Origin: Cellvibrionaceae bacterium
GTDB taxonomy: Bacteria > Pseudomonadota > Gammaproteobacteria > Pseudomonadales > Cellvibrionaceae
Assembly (NCBI GenBank): GCA_025800365.1
Contig: JAOXRT010000246.1
Location: 36,895 to 100,894 of the forward strand
Length of the DNA: 64,000 bases
Direction: 5' to 3'
Of this stretch, positions 34,159 to 43,837 are shown in pieces. The notes below the pieces were generated by a model. It was not told where the DNA came from. It did no database searches and saw only the letters and a list, made by a program, of their open reading frames with translations. The stretch's first letter is position 1. Every line of letters begins with the position of its first letter. The translations under genes were made by a program, and so were the position numbers.

Positions 34159-36807
34159 TTAACGCGTATTTTCTCGCCAATAAACCACCAAATCGTGCCC
34201 TCTTACGGCCCCAAATTTTGCCAGCACTTTCGGAAGTTGGCGGTCATCATCGGTATCGTTTTGGTTCCAATCGTACGACAGCCAAGGCATCGCACTATAA
34301 TCGACAAGCACTTCAACTTCACCTCTATTGGCGAAACCCGGTGCCGAAAACTGCATACCCGCCGTACCGCTAAGAAAATTGATAGTTTGAGTTTCCATAT
34401 CCACAAAGCTTGCAGTGGTGCTGGAAGCTGCAATAGGCGCCGTAAGGTTTGATGGTATATCTAGAGTGCCAGTATTTGCAAAGCGAATTTCTGCGCGATT
34501 AATTTGGCTACAGCTATCGTCTGCATTTCTGATAAAGCTATGCCCTGCCCAAGACTGAATTTCCAAAGGCAGCTGAAGATTTTCCGTTTCCGGGCCATGT
34601 CGGCTCTCGGCAAACAAGCGCGAGTAGTAAAAATCCGAGCTGCCAAGCAGCTTAGAATCTGCATCACCATCGCCATTAACATCTAAATCCAAATTACTGG
34701 AAGAGATTCGAATACCGTCTGAATCAACTAAACGTAAACCCAGCTGCACATCCCTTAACGGTGATTCTTTTTGATCAGTTTTGTTTAGCCTTAAGGAAGC
34801 ATTTAAGGTTGCCTGGCCCTGCGTAAAATTTAACAGCTCTGATACAAGCTCAACTCTCCCCGTTAGTAAGGAACTACTAAGGGGTTTAGCATCGAACTCT
34901 CGCAAGCCTTCGCTATCGCTAAGTTTTGCAAACTGTCCGCTATAGGCATCCAAAACCCGGCCATCTCTACCACGAGCAGTAATATCTGCAGAAACCGGGA
35001 ATGGCTGAGACAAATGAGTTAAATTGCTTGCGCTGCAAAATGCCTCCATATTGGCATTTTGAACGATAAAATGATCTGCGGTGAATCTTCCTACCGCGCC
35101 TGATCGACCAAGCATTTTGGCGGCGGCCTGAGTAGACCCACCAAGATAACTGGCCGCGCCGAGGCTAAGATCTATCTCCAAAATGCCGGCATTGGAATAG
35201 CTTAAATCAGCGTTTGCTCTACCATTACTAAAACCACTAAGATTGATCGTGCCGCTTAGCTCTTGATGACTCACAGCCAGCGGCGCAACAGATCGCGCCC
35301 TTAGCTGCACACTATGGCTTGGCGATTCATTGCCAAATGCCGCTAGCACAGGGTTATTAGACAAATCCGCATTGTTCTGCGAGTCGCTATCGTTATGGCC
35401 ATCGGCTATCCCATCATTATTAGTATCATCACTGGGCTGCCAGCCAACAGCACTAACAATTGCCGAAAAGCTCTCACCGGCGCTCTTAAACGCCGGAGCA
35501 TTGGCCTGCAAGCTATTGGAGCTTCCTGGAACAGAAATAGCAAATGCAAATGGTCTTACCGAAATCTCTGGGCTGCTGCCATTGATGGTAGAATCACTAA
35601 AACTATTACTTCGATCCTCAATATCTATTCTAAAATGCCCAACATCCCTAGTGAGCAATTGCACACGAGCTTGCCCTTGAGAAAAGCTAATCGGCATTTC
35701 CGAAAAGCTACTACCCAGCGCCTCTGTGGACCCTCCAAGTAATAATTGTGGACTAAGTCCACCTGGGTAATCAGCCATATCAATATTACGTACATAAACA
35801 CCGCTACGATTGTAATTTTGAGCAGCACCACAGTTACCACTCGAATCACGCTTCATCATGGTAATTTGTAAATCATGATTCCGGTAGGCAATCACATCAT
35901 CATTCAGCGGATCATCATATTCAACGATGAAGGCGTTTTCAGAAAAGCGAATCGGGGAACTATTACTTGAAATGGAGCCAGAGTTTTCTCGTACACGAAT
36001 GCTTAAACTTTCCGCATGCTCATTTGATAAGCGTAGCCTCAACTGCCCATTGTCATCGCTGTGAAATTGATAGCTGGCTTGCCCACTGTCTGTGGGGCCC
36101 GCACTAAAACGACTATTTGCATTAGGCATCGACCATGTGCCATGGCCACTGCTAGTGCTGATATCGACCAACCCTTGATAATCGGTCAACAGCTGACCGG
36201 AACTATCTTTAGCTTCAATCAAAATTTCCTGAGCCGTACAAACGCTCGCCGAGCTTCCGCCAGTACCGATAAGAAAGTGATCCAAACCCTGCTCTTGATT
36301 GCGAGTAACAACAATATTGTCGATATGGTAGTAACCCGCGCTGCCGGAATTGTAAAACAGAATGTAATTATCACGGCCGATATGATTTGTGGGTATATCG
36401 ATAGTGACGCTTCGGATGCTGCCAGCTCCAAAGGAGCCTCGATGTAACTCGGTTATATACCAACCATTTGATACACCAGAGCCATACCAATATACAGAGA
36501 AGCGAGAGCGCCTATTGGGACTCCAGCTAAAATTATTTCTACCAACACGAAACCAAAAGGTGAGCTGCATACTATCAGGGGTTTCAGACTGCCTGAAGTA
36601 GCGGTAAAAATAAGAGTTTGGACCGATTCCTATAGCCTGCCCCGATTCAGCGGCTTCACCTGAACGAAAATCCACACTGCCGATAAAGGTCCAATTGCTG
36701 CGAACTTCAGCCTGATTATTCAAATTATCACTGAAAACAACTTCCGCTTGGCTTTGCATAGCCAAACAAAGTAGTACAAGAACGGTTGATAGAAAGCGCG
36801 CCAACAA
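34159..36807 (-). CDS. mshQ: MshQ-like large exported protein, copy 1 (DUF6701)
   Basis: The 882 residues start with a clean signal peptide (MLARFLSTVLVLLCLAMQSQA, cut before EVVFSD). Domains mirror copy 2: N-terminal jelly-roll-like part, SASVCTAQEILIEAKD, a Ca-site-like DDTNNDGIADGHNDSD near residue 465, HGPETENLQLPLEIQSW, and the DUF6701 end FGAVRGHDLVVYWRENTR. By eye the two copies share the same motif order but differ at many positions, so the duplication is old. It lies 154 bp after mshP. Confidence 0.88.
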   Translation of the reverse strand: MLARFLSTVLVLLCLAMQSQAEVVFSDNLNNQAEVRSNWTFIGSVDFRSGEAAESGQAIGIGPNSYFYRYFRQSETPDSMQLTFWFRVGRNNFSWSPNRRSRFSVYWYGSGVSNGWYITELHRGSFGAGSIRSVTIDIPTNHIGRDNYILFYNSGSAGYYHIDNIVVTRNQEQGLDHFLIGTGGSSASVCTAQEILIEAKDSSGQLLTDYQGLVDISTSSGHGTWSMPNANSRFSAGPTDSGQASYQFHSDDNGQLRLRLSNEHAESLSIRVRENSGSISSNSSPIRFSENAFIVEYDDPLNDDVIAYRNHDLQITMMKRDSSGNCGAAQNYNRSGVYVRNIDMADYPGGLSPQLLLGGSTEALGSSFSEMPISFSQGQARVQLLTRDVGHFRIDIEDRSNSFSDSTINGSSPEISVRPFAFAISVPGSSNSLQANAPAFKSAGESFSAIVSAVGWQPSDDTNNDGIADGHNDSDSQNNADLSNNPVLAAFGNESPSHSVQLRARSVAPLAVSHQELSGTINLSGFSNGRANADLSYSNAGILEIDLSLGAASYLGGSTQAAAKMLGRSGAVGRFTADHFIVQNANMEAFCSASNLTHLSQPFPVSADITARGRDGRVLDAYSGQFAKLSDSEGLREFDAKPLSSSLLTGRVELVSELLNFTQGQATLNASLRLNKTDQKESPLRDVQLGLRLVDSDGIRISSSNLDLDVNGDGDADSKLLGSSDFYYSRLFAESRHGPETENLQLPLEIQSWAGHSFIRNADDSCSQINRAEIRFANTGTLDIPSNLTAPIAASSTTASFVDMETQTINFLSGTAGMQFSAPGFANRGEVEVLVDYSAMPWLSYDWNQNDTDDDRQLPKVLAKFGAVRGHDLVVYWRENTR

Positions 36808-36961
36808 AGCAGTACCTCGAAATCATACTCCGGACTATATTAAAAATAGCACAGAAGAATCCATAGTTGCTGTATCGGCCGCTAAATGGACAACTAAAGC
36901 CTAATCAAGAATTTTTCATAACATTGAGAATCAATATTTCGGATTATTAGAATCTACGGCT

Positions 36962-37432
36962 CTATGGTTCACCTGGAATATAGGCGCTAACGGATAGGCT
37001 TCTTGATGCATCTAAAGGTGCAGAGCCACAACTGCCCTGGCTGCTTATGGTGTAATAGCTAGCATCATTGGCGACACCATTTTGAATTTGGCAGCCAATA
37101 ATAGCCTGGCACTGCTCTAGCCCATTACTTGAAAATGATAAAGTGACGGCACTCAGCTCTAGACAAGCTGCATCGCCGGCGGTGCGGTTTACTTCAGGAT
37201 GTAATAACAGATGACTCAAGGCATAATTTGCACCGCTTTCTGCGGCATAAAATGCCCGCTGAGAAAAAACTTCTTGCAGTGAAACAAACGGAACTACTGA
37301 GCTAGATCGACTAAGCCCTACCGCTAATGCAGCAATAGCGATTATAAGAAAAATGGCAACAGGCAACATAAAGCCTCGTGCTTTCTTTGGCACTATAGAG
37401 GGGAAAATACTAGGTGCGCGTTTAGGGAACAT
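36962..37432 (-). CDS. mshP: MSHA biogenesis protein MshP
   Basis: PilX-like minor pilus protein of 156 residues. The N-terminus has KKARGFMLPVAIFLIIAIAA, a prepilin-like hydrophobic helix, then RAFYAAESGANYALSHLL, typical of MshP/PilX. Two cysteine pairs occur in the C-terminal half (AACLEL, EQCQAIIGC, GSCGSA). The start overlaps the mshO stop by 11 bases. Confidence 0.88.
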   Translation of the reverse strand: MFPKRAPSIFPSIVPKKARGFMLPVAIFLIIAIAALAVGLSRSSSVVPFVSLQEVFSQRAFYAAESGANYALSHLLLHPEVNRTAGDAACLELSAVTLSFSSNGLEQCQAIIGCQIQNGVANDASYYTISSQGSCGSAPLDASRSLSVSAYIPGEP

Positions 37433-38207
37433 TACGTATATAAATCCTATCGCTGCTTATAAACTGCGCGTTGCCTTTGGTAAAAACCAAATCGACATTA
37501 AGTTCGGCACCGTTGTTTAGAGCACCAGATTGCACAGTAAAACCACCCCCACTGGCATTTACTGAGCTATCCACAAGTATTCCTGTAGCAGAAGGGACAA
37601 AAGCTGTAGATGACACCCCCGCGCGATTGTATTCATACAATCCGCCTTGATAGACACAAAATGCTCGGCTTCCTGCAATAAAAAACACGCGCCGACTCGA
37701 AGATGATTGTGAAAACACCGTCGGGCTGGATAGATTAATGGTGCCACTCCCTTGGCCTGCAGATAGAGGGGAAGCTAAGCTGCCAAGTGCTGCACCACTA
37801 TAGATATCCGAGGAGTTCACCGCCGCGATTACCACCGTATTGGCTGTACCTCGATCAATGCTATAAGCTAAAAGATCTAGCTCTGAACGTGCTGCGGCTT
37901 GATTGCTATTGGTCGCCGGTTCACTTTCCAAAATGCCACCGCCAATAACGGGAACGAACTCCACGCATTGGCCGCCTGCCGTCGCACGTACGCTATTTGG
38001 GAGTGCATTCTCTACCTCCCTGGAAATTAAATTAATCGCTAGGCGGCTGCGACTAAACAAGTCTATACGTTCTTGCATAGCTTGCTGGCTACTTAGATAC
38101 TGTAGAAAAAAAGAGCTTCCCAAAGATCCAATAACAGCAACAATAACAATGACAGCGATCAATTCAACCAATGTAAAGCCTGAGCTTTTGGCAACGGAAG
38201 AATGCAT
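37422..38207 (-). CDS. mshO: MSHA biogenesis protein MshO (minor pilin-like)
   Basis: PilW/GspJ-like minor pseudopilin of 261 residues. The prepilin site is SSGFTLVELIAVIVIVAVIG near the N-terminus (cleavage after Gly), followed by SRLAINLISREVENALPNS, the family's conserved helix end. The rest is a large beta-rich globular domain. The start shares one base with the mshD stop. Confidence 0.9.
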   Translation of the reverse strand: MHSSVAKSSGFTLVELIAVIVIVAVIGSLGSSFFLQYLSSQQAMQERIDLFSRSRLAINLISREVENALPNSVRATAGGQCVEFVPVIGGGILESEPATNSNQAAARSELDLLAYSIDRGTANTVVIAAVNSSDIYSGAALGSLASPLSAGQGSGTINLSSPTVFSQSSSSRRVFFIAGSRAFCVYQGGLYEYNRAGVSSTAFVPSATGILVDSSVNASGGGFTVQSGALNNGAELNVDLVFTKGNAQFISSDRIYIRNVP

Positions 38208-38689
38208 TAGAAGTTACCCTTGTAGCTACTAAGAACCACTTCACTACTACCAACCACTGCCCGCACTTCAACTCTACGGAGTTGGGCACCGCTAGTTGCT
38301 AAGCCCGTTACAGAAACCCCTGCCGCCCCTTCACTTACCGACACACTGATCGAACAGGCTTCAAAGCTATTATCACTATCACCATGGTAATCGCCGATAT
38401 CATCTTTGACTGGTGAAGAGCTAATTGCCCCGCAAACCTGCGCACCGGTCTGCCCGCTGCCGCAGGCTGGAAGACCACCAACCGGGCTCGTGGATGAAAA
38501 ACGCAGCAGAGTTATGCTTTCCAATTTTGACTTGGCGCACTGTAAAGCTCGGTGCTGCTCTATTGGATCGATACTGTCTCGATTCACTTGGCTAAAGGCC
38601 AAGCTAAAAGCACCGGCGACAATTGCTAGGAGAACGATAAATACAATCAACTCAACTAGGGTAAAGCCTTTAGTGGCCCAGCTTCTCAT
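38207..38689 (-). CDS. mshD: MSHA pilin protein MshD
   Basis: GspI/PilV-like minor pilin of 160 residues. The type III leader ends MRSWATKG, followed by FTLVELIVFIVLLAIVAG. The signature IEQHRALQCAKSKLESITLLRF is typical of MshD. Four cysteines are visible. It overlaps mshC by 4 bases and mshO by one. Confidence 0.9.
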   Translation of the reverse strand: MRSWATKGFTLVELIVFIVLLAIVAGAFSLAFSQVNRDSIDPIEQHRALQCAKSKLESITLLRFSSTSPVGGLPACGSGQTGAQVCGAISSSPVKDDIGDYHGDSDNSFEACSISVSVSEGAAGVSVTGLATSGAQLRRVEVRAVVGSSEVVLSSYKGNF

Positions 38690-39105
38690 TGGCTTGCACC
38701 ATTTGCCGAGACCGACACAGTCACACTCGCATCACTGCTGCTAATAGAAATTGATCCGGCGGTGGTTCTGCCCATCTTGTCGAAACGAAAACTGGCATCA
38801 CTGATCTCGATTCCTTGGCCTAACACAAAAGGATAGCTGGCAGCGCCCAAACTGACACTCGTACCCGCATCCTGTACATCGATACTATCGTTCGACGCAA
38901 GCGCAACAAACTCAATACTGCGCCCAGCACTTGCCTTTGCCATGGCTAAATGACGAGCACTGCGCAGAGCAAGCAAGACCTGATCTCGGCTTGCTTGTAC
39001 ACGTTGAGCATCGCCACTGTTAGTAGAACCAATTACAGTGACAGCAATTATTGCCAGCACGACAATAATTGACACAAGTTCGACTAACGTAAACCCCTTT
39101 GCCAT
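38686..39105 (-). CDS. mshC: MSHA pilin protein MshC
   Basis: GspH-like minor pilin of 139 residues with a very short leader (MAKG) before FTLVELVSIIVVLAIIAV. The helix continues SRDQVLLALRSARHLAMAKAS, as in MshC. No cysteine is present in the mature part. It starts 15 bp after mshA. Confidence 0.9.
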   Translation of the reverse strand: MAKGFTLVELVSIIVVLAIIAVTVIGSTNSGDAQRVQASRDQVLLALRSARHLAMAKASAGRSIEFVALASNDSIDVQDAGTSVSLGAASYPFVLGQGIEISDASFRFDKMGRTTAGSISISSSDASVTVSVSANGASQ

Positions 39106-39120
39106 ATTGGCTACTATGAT

Positions 39121-39570
39121 CTACGGTGTTGCCGGCGCTGTAACCACATAAGCTGTGAAATTTTCGCTCAGTGGAGTGGCGCCTGTAGTAGCAGTATAGG
39201 TAACAGCACAAGTGAACGCAGTGCCTTCACTAGCAGAACTAGTCGTATCAGGCACTGCGTATTTGGTGGTATCTGGTAGGCCACCCTGCAACATTGGCAC
39301 TACGTCCGCGCAGCTGTTCACCGTGGTAATTGGAGTGGTGGTAGAAAGCCCCGCGTCTGCGGCTAAATTATTCGCATGATTTAACGCTGCAGCGCTACTT
39401 AACGCACCCGCCACACCTTTAAGCGCGGCCTGCTCTGCAGAATCAGACAGATCCACAAAGCGAGGCAATGCTGTCGCCGATAAAATTCCTAAAATCACAA
39501 TCACGGCAACTAGCTCAATCAAGGTAAAGCCTGCTTGCGCCTTTGCACTAGGTATTGCGTTCATTTTCAT
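39121..39570 (-). CDS. mshA: MSHA major pilin MshA
   Basis: Type IVa-like pilin of 149 residues. The leader is 14 residues (to Gly14), then FTLIELVAVIVILGILSA; Glu5 of the mature protein is present. The helix continues SDSAEQAALKGVAGALSSAAALNHA as in MshA. Two cysteines (NSCADV and FTCAVT) can form the D-loop disulfide. GGAGG five bases before the ATG at 39570 decides the start and marks this as a highly translated gene. It is the only major-pilin-like gene in the locus; a separate mshB is not seen. Confidence 0.92.
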   Translation of the reverse strand: MKMNAIPSAKAQAGFTLIELVAVIVILGILSATALPRFVDLSDSAEQAALKGVAGALSSAAALNHANNLAADAGLSTTTPITTVNSCADVVPMLQGGLPDTTKYAVPDTTSSASEGTAFTCAVTYTATTGATPLSENFTAYVVTAPATP

Positions 39571-39612
39571 AACATCCTCCAAGCCATAAAGGCTTTTTTA
39601 ACAAAAGTTCGA

Positions 39613-40836
39613 TCAACGTGTTTGAATAGATAACATGTCCCACATGGGCAAAAATATGCCCAAAGCCAAAACCATTACAAATGCTGCCATCACTACAATC
39701 ATAATGGGCTCAATCTTGGCGCTTAAGCGCTTCAGGTCGTAATCGACCTCTTCTTCATAAAACAAAGCCACTTCATCAAGTAATTCCTCAACTCGACCGC
39801 TTTCTTCACCCACGGCTATCATCTGAAGTACTAATGGAGTAAAAATTCCAACACCCCCATGTGCCTGCAGCAAACTATCGCCACGCTCTACAGAGCGGCG
39901 GATTTGCATAATCTGCTCGCTGAGATATAAATTATCCATAGCCGCTGCAACCAGCCCCAATGACTGATTAATCGGGACGCCGGAACGTAGCATCAATGCC
40001 AAGCCTCGAGCGTAACGCGCCATGGATGCCTGCTGGATAATTGAGCCAATAATTGGCATCCGCAGCTTCAACTTTCCCCATTGACGTTGCCCGACCTCCG
40101 TTTTCAAGTGCTGGCGAACAACGAGTGCCAGTGCCACAATAGCGAGCAACATATAGGGCCAGTAATTTACAAAAACATCCGACATACCGATCAAGAATTT
40201 GGTCGTCCAGGGCAACTCGGCATTAAACTTTGCATACATCGATGCAAAAGCCGGTATCACCTTTATATTGACAACGGTAATAGCAATACTAAGAGCGATA
40301 ATGACAAAGCTTGGGTACCTTAAGGCCGCTGAAACACGCTTTTTATTGTCGACATCCTGTTGAATATACTCAGCGATCTGCTTAAAAGTTTGCTCCAATT
40401 GGCCGCTGTTTTCACCAGCATCAACCATGGAGACAAACATATTGTCGAAGACTTTAGGGTGATGACGCATAGCATTTGCTAAGCTGGATCCTGACTCTAA
40501 TTGCTCAACAATGGCCAATAGTACTTTTTCAAGTCCGCGCTGCTTGGTCGTTGAGGCCAGGCCCCTTATCGCTTTGATCAGTGGAATTCCAGAGCGACTA
40601 ATGGTGTACATTTGACGCGCGAACATAATCAGTTCTTGTTTTTCTACGCGTTCAAGTCCAAAGGCTTCATTAACACTGTCAACAAAACTCTGTTGTTCTT
40701 CCTGCGGCTGAATCTCAAGCGGAATTATTCCACGCTCAGCCAAGCGGCTAGCCACCGACTCTGCATTTGCCGCCTCGTAGCTGCCGGTCAACTTTTGACC
40801 ATCTGCCGATCGACCTATATAGGAGAAACTGGCCAT
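39613..40836 (-). CDS. mshG: MSHA biogenesis protein MshG (GspF/PilC-like platform)
   Basis: Inner-membrane platform protein of 407 residues with the two GspF repeats, each ending in membrane segments (about 170-195, 220-240 and 380-400). IMFARQMYTISRSGIPLIKAIRG and ARYARGLALMLRSGVPINQSL are the paired signatures. It couples the MshE ATPase to pilin assembly. The gap to mshE is 2 bp and to mshA 42 bp, so there is no room for mshF. Confidence 0.94.
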   Translation of the reverse strand: MASFSYIGRSADGQKLTGSYEAANAESVASRLAERGIIPLEIQPQEEQQSFVDSVNEAFGLERVEKQELIMFARQMYTISRSGIPLIKAIRGLASTTKQRGLEKVLLAIVEQLESGSSLANAMRHHPKVFDNMFVSMVDAGENSGQLEQTFKQIAEYIQQDVDNKKRVSAALRYPSFVIIALSIAITVVNIKVIPAFASMYAKFNAELPWTTKFLIGMSDVFVNYWPYMLLAIVALALVVRQHLKTEVGQRQWGKLKLRMPIIGSIIQQASMARYARGLALMLRSGVPINQSLGLVAAAMDNLYLSEQIMQIRRSVERGDSLLQAHGGVGIFTPLVLQMIAVGEESGRVEELLDEVALFYEEEVDYDLKRLSAKIEPIMIVVMAAFVMVLALGIFLPMWDMLSIQTR

Positions 40837-40838
40837 TA

Positions 40839-42572
40839 TCAGTTAGCCTCCAGCAGCTGGCTTTCATCGTCTAGCATGGCACAGATGCGCATCACTTCTT
40901 CAATGGACGTTAAGCCTTGCAAAGCATAAGCTAGCGCACTGCGTCCTAAAGGAATAAAGCTTTTCTGAGTAATAGCGGCTTTATTGAAACCATCTACATC
41001 CCGGCTGCGTAATGCCTTTGCCATCGCTTCATTGATATCTAGAATTTCGAATATACCGATGCGACCACGGTAACCGGTGTGATTGCAGCTTGCGCAACCA
41101 CGTCCTTTTTTCATGCGACTGGTATCGTGCTGCCCAATACCTAATAGGCTTTCGATGTACTTCAGCTCGGCATCGCTGGCTTGATGCTCTTCTGCGCAAG
41201 CTCGACATACGCGTCGAATCAAACGTTGCGCAACAACGGTTTTTAAAGAAGCGGCAACTAAATAAGGGTCAACTCCCATATCAACCAAGCGTAACGCCGA
41301 GCTTAGCGCATCATTGGTATGCAGCGTCGATAGCACCAAGTGACCTGTCATAGCTGCACGCATGGCGATTTCTGCAGAATCAGCATCGCGAATCTCACCC
41401 ACCAACAAAATATCGGGATCCTGACGCAAAGTGGCACGAAGGACGGTAGAGAAATCGAGACCAATTTTTTCGTTAATTTGAACCTGGTTTACGCGAGGTA
41501 AGCGGTACTCAACAGGGTCCTCAACAGTAATAATTTTTTTGTCAGCGCTATTGAGTTCACTCACTGCACCATATAGCGTGGTGGTCTTTCCCGAACCAGT
41601 GGGGCCCGTTACTAAGATCAAACCATGGGGTCGTTGAATCGAAGCCCGAAAACGCTCGGTGTGCATTCTGGTCATGCCCACTTTATCTAGCGGCAGGATA
41701 CCTTCAGTTTGATCCAAAATACGTAACACGACGGACTCGCCATATTGCACGGGCATTGTCGAAAGTCGGACATCGACTTTATGATCCCGCACCATTAGGT
41801 GAAAGCGTCCATCTTGAGGTAAGCGTTTCTCAGAGATATCCAAACTGGCCATCAGTTTTAAACGGACGACCAGAGCGCCTGCGATACTGTTTTCATTGAC
41901 AATTTGCTCATACAGCACCCCATCAATTCTTCGACGAATGCGGAGAACATTTTCATCTGGCTCAATATGAATATCAGAGGCTTTATTCTGAACCGCTTCT
42001 TCGAAAAGCTTTTCAAGTAGACGAACAACCGGAGCATCACTCTCTTCAACTTCGCCAAGTAAGCCTGTCACCGAGATAGCGTTTTCAGCTAACTCATCCT
42101 CAAGCTCACCAGCAAGGTTGGCAATTTCGTCAGCTTGTTGATAAGCCTTGTCGAGAATATCCATAATCTGCCCTTCACGGGCAATCACAGAACTTACCGG
42201 GCCACCAAAATGCTTACGTACCTCATCCAGACCAAATATATCGCTGGGGTCGGCCATAGCGACTTTAATAACACCATTGCTCTCTCCCAAACAGAGAATT
42301 CTGTAGCGACGAGCTAATGTTTCTGGCAGTTTTTGCACATCGGAAATCGTCAGCTGTAGCTTATCCAAATCTTGATAGGGAATGCTAAGCTGTTCAGACA
42401 AAATTTTGAGCAGCTGGTCTTCTTTGACCAAATCCATCTCAACCAAAGTACGGCCAAGTTTACGGCCGGTTTTCTTCTGTTCAGCAAGCGCTTCTTGAAG
42501 TTGGGCTTCGGAGATAACGCCATACTCTATGAGAATATCGCCAATTCGTATTTTGGGAGCTTGTATAGTCAT
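40839..42572 (-). CDS. mshE: MSHA extension ATPase MshE
   Basis: Hexameric secretion ATPase of 577 residues that powers pilus extension. The N-terminus carries two MshEN-type repeats (about 8-33, RIGDILIEYGVISEAQL; and 38-62, KLGRTLVEMDLVKEDQL), the module known to bind c-di-GMP in Vibrio MshE. Walker A GPTGSGKTT is at 323-331, the Asp box VEDPVEYRLP and Walker B DPDILLVGEIRDADSAEIA follow, and a tetracysteine zinc motif (CRACAEE...CASCNHTG) is near 460-500. It overlaps the mshN stop by 4 bases. Confidence 0.95.
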   Translation of the reverse strand: MTIQAPKIRIGDILIEYGVISEAQLQEALAEQKKTGRKLGRTLVEMDLVKEDQLLKILSEQLSIPYQDLDKLQLTISDVQKLPETLARRYRILCLGESNGVIKVAMADPSDIFGLDEVRKHFGGPVSSVIAREGQIMDILDKAYQQADEIANLAGELEDELAENAISVTGLLGEVEESDAPVVRLLEKLFEEAVQNKASDIHIEPDENVLRIRRRIDGVLYEQIVNENSIAGALVVRLKLMASLDISEKRLPQDGRFHLMVRDHKVDVRLSTMPVQYGESVVLRILDQTEGILPLDKVGMTRMHTERFRASIQRPHGLILVTGPTGSGKTTTLYGAVSELNSADKKIITVEDPVEYRLPRVNQVQINEKIGLDFSTVLRATLRQDPDILLVGEIRDADSAEIAMRAAMTGHLVLSTLHTNDALSSALRLVDMGVDPYLVAASLKTVVAQRLIRRVCRACAEEHQASDAELKYIESLLGIGQHDTSRMKKGRGCASCNHTGYRGRIGIFEILDINEAMAKALRSRDVDGFNKAAITQKSFIPLGRSALAYALQGLTSIEEVMRICAMLDDESQLLEAN

Positions 42573-43837
42573 ATTGGCAACCCTTCTTCTCGGACAGCCA
42601 GGGCGGCACTGTTAGGCTTTTTGCTTAAGCTTCGAATTCGTTGATTAATGTAATTCAACACATTCTTATGCCGACTGTTAAATTGGCGGGCTCGCCAATA
42701 GCTGCTCACAGCCTTAGGGCTTTCCAGAGCATCTTGGGCGCTCGCCAAACCAAGCCAATAGGCACCATTTTGGTTATCAAGCAAAAGGAGTTTTTTGTAA
42801 ATGTTTTCCGCCTGAGAGAATTGTTCAAGGCGCTGGGACAGTGTCGCTATACTTTGATAATAGTCGGGCATTGCTTCTAGCTTTGGCAATTCACTAGAAA
42901 GCAAATCGAGAGCATCTTGATTTCGTCCTTGTGCCTGCAATAATTGAGCTGAAGCTAGCCTTTGAAGATTTGGCTTTTGCAGCTTTTTAATCAGTGCCTC
43001 ACCATCTTGCCAGCGCTGCTCCTTTAACAGAATTTTCAGCAGAGCTTTTTGGATTGACCAGTTGTTTTCATGGCGACTCAACAGGTTATTTAACTGCTGT
43101 ATAGCGGCATCCCTCTTCCCTTGAGCATACAAGCTTTTGGCCGCCTTTAGCTGGGATGCCAGTTGGCTCTCAAGGTTAAACTGAATGCTTAGCGTCTCAG
43201 CACCACCTTCAGTGATAGCAATGTCATTAGCCTTCGTCTGTGAAGCGGTTTCATTCGAAGTGATTTCATTGAAAGTCTCAGAAACTGCAGGCTCAGCAGC
43301 GTTTTCCGCCACTTGCAAGGCAACTTCTTTTATGGGTGACGATGACTGCTCTGAAATGCCGTCGCTCTTTATCAACGGCCTAGGAAAGACCTGTCCCTCA
43401 AGCTTCGCAAGGCTTGGGTATTCGGTATTATTAATTTCAGGTAACACCAACTCTACTTCTTCAATCAGCTTATAGTTTTGATTGTAGCTGTGAACTTCGT
43501 CCAGCAAATCTCGGTGAGTAGAAGAGACACTAGCAGAGCGGCTTGCGGTGGCTGGCAAACTCTGCAAATTGTCAATCAGATCCGCTTCAATGTCATGCTT
43601 CTCCTCGGATTTCGCCAACCCGGAGTGCTCATTAACAGCCGGTGATTCAGAATAAGAAAATGCTTTCTGCTGGCTAGCAAAGTAGAAACTCACACTTGCT
43701 ACCGTGCCCAATAACAATAGAAATAGTGATAGCTTCAGCCATTTACGATTCAGCCCACCCAAATTTTGAGCTGGGGCAGCAAAATACTGCTTGGCAGTAT
43801 GCTGTGACGAGGCAGTATTTTCACGAATCACATCCAC
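42569..43837 (-). CDS. mshN: MSHA biogenesis protein MshN (TPR)
   Basis: Inner-membrane TPR protein of about 422 residues. One membrane segment (KLSLFLLLLGTVASVSFYF) lies near residue 30-50, then a long disordered Glu/Ser-rich linker, then TPR-like repeats in the last 200 residues (AKSLYAQGKRDAAIQQLNNL, AQGRNQDALDLL, AENIYKKLLLL). The start is probably a GTG at 43837, with GGGGGG upstream, or 43831 overlapping the mshM stop as GTGA. An ATG at 43894 would overlap mshM by 67 bases and is less likely. Confidence 0.82.
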   Translation of the reverse strand: MDVIRENTASSQHTAKQYFAAPAQNLGGLNRKWLKLSLFLLLLGTVASVSFYFASQQKAFSYSESPAVNEHSGLAKSEEKHDIEADLIDNLQSLPATASRSASVSSTHRDLLDEVHSYNQNYKLIEEVELVLPEINNTEYPSLAKLEGQVFPRPLIKSDGISEQSSSPIKEVALQVAENAAEPAVSETFNEITSNETASQTKANDIAITEGGAETLSIQFNLESQLASQLKAAKSLYAQGKRDAAIQQLNNLLSRHENNWSIQKALLKILLKEQRWQDGEALIKKLQKPNLQRLASAQLLQAQGRNQDALDLLSSELPKLEAMPDYYQSIATLSQRLEQFSQAENIYKKLLLLDNQNGAYWLGLASAQDALESPKAVSSYWRARQFNSRHKNVLNYINQRIRSLSKKPNSAALAVREEGLPI

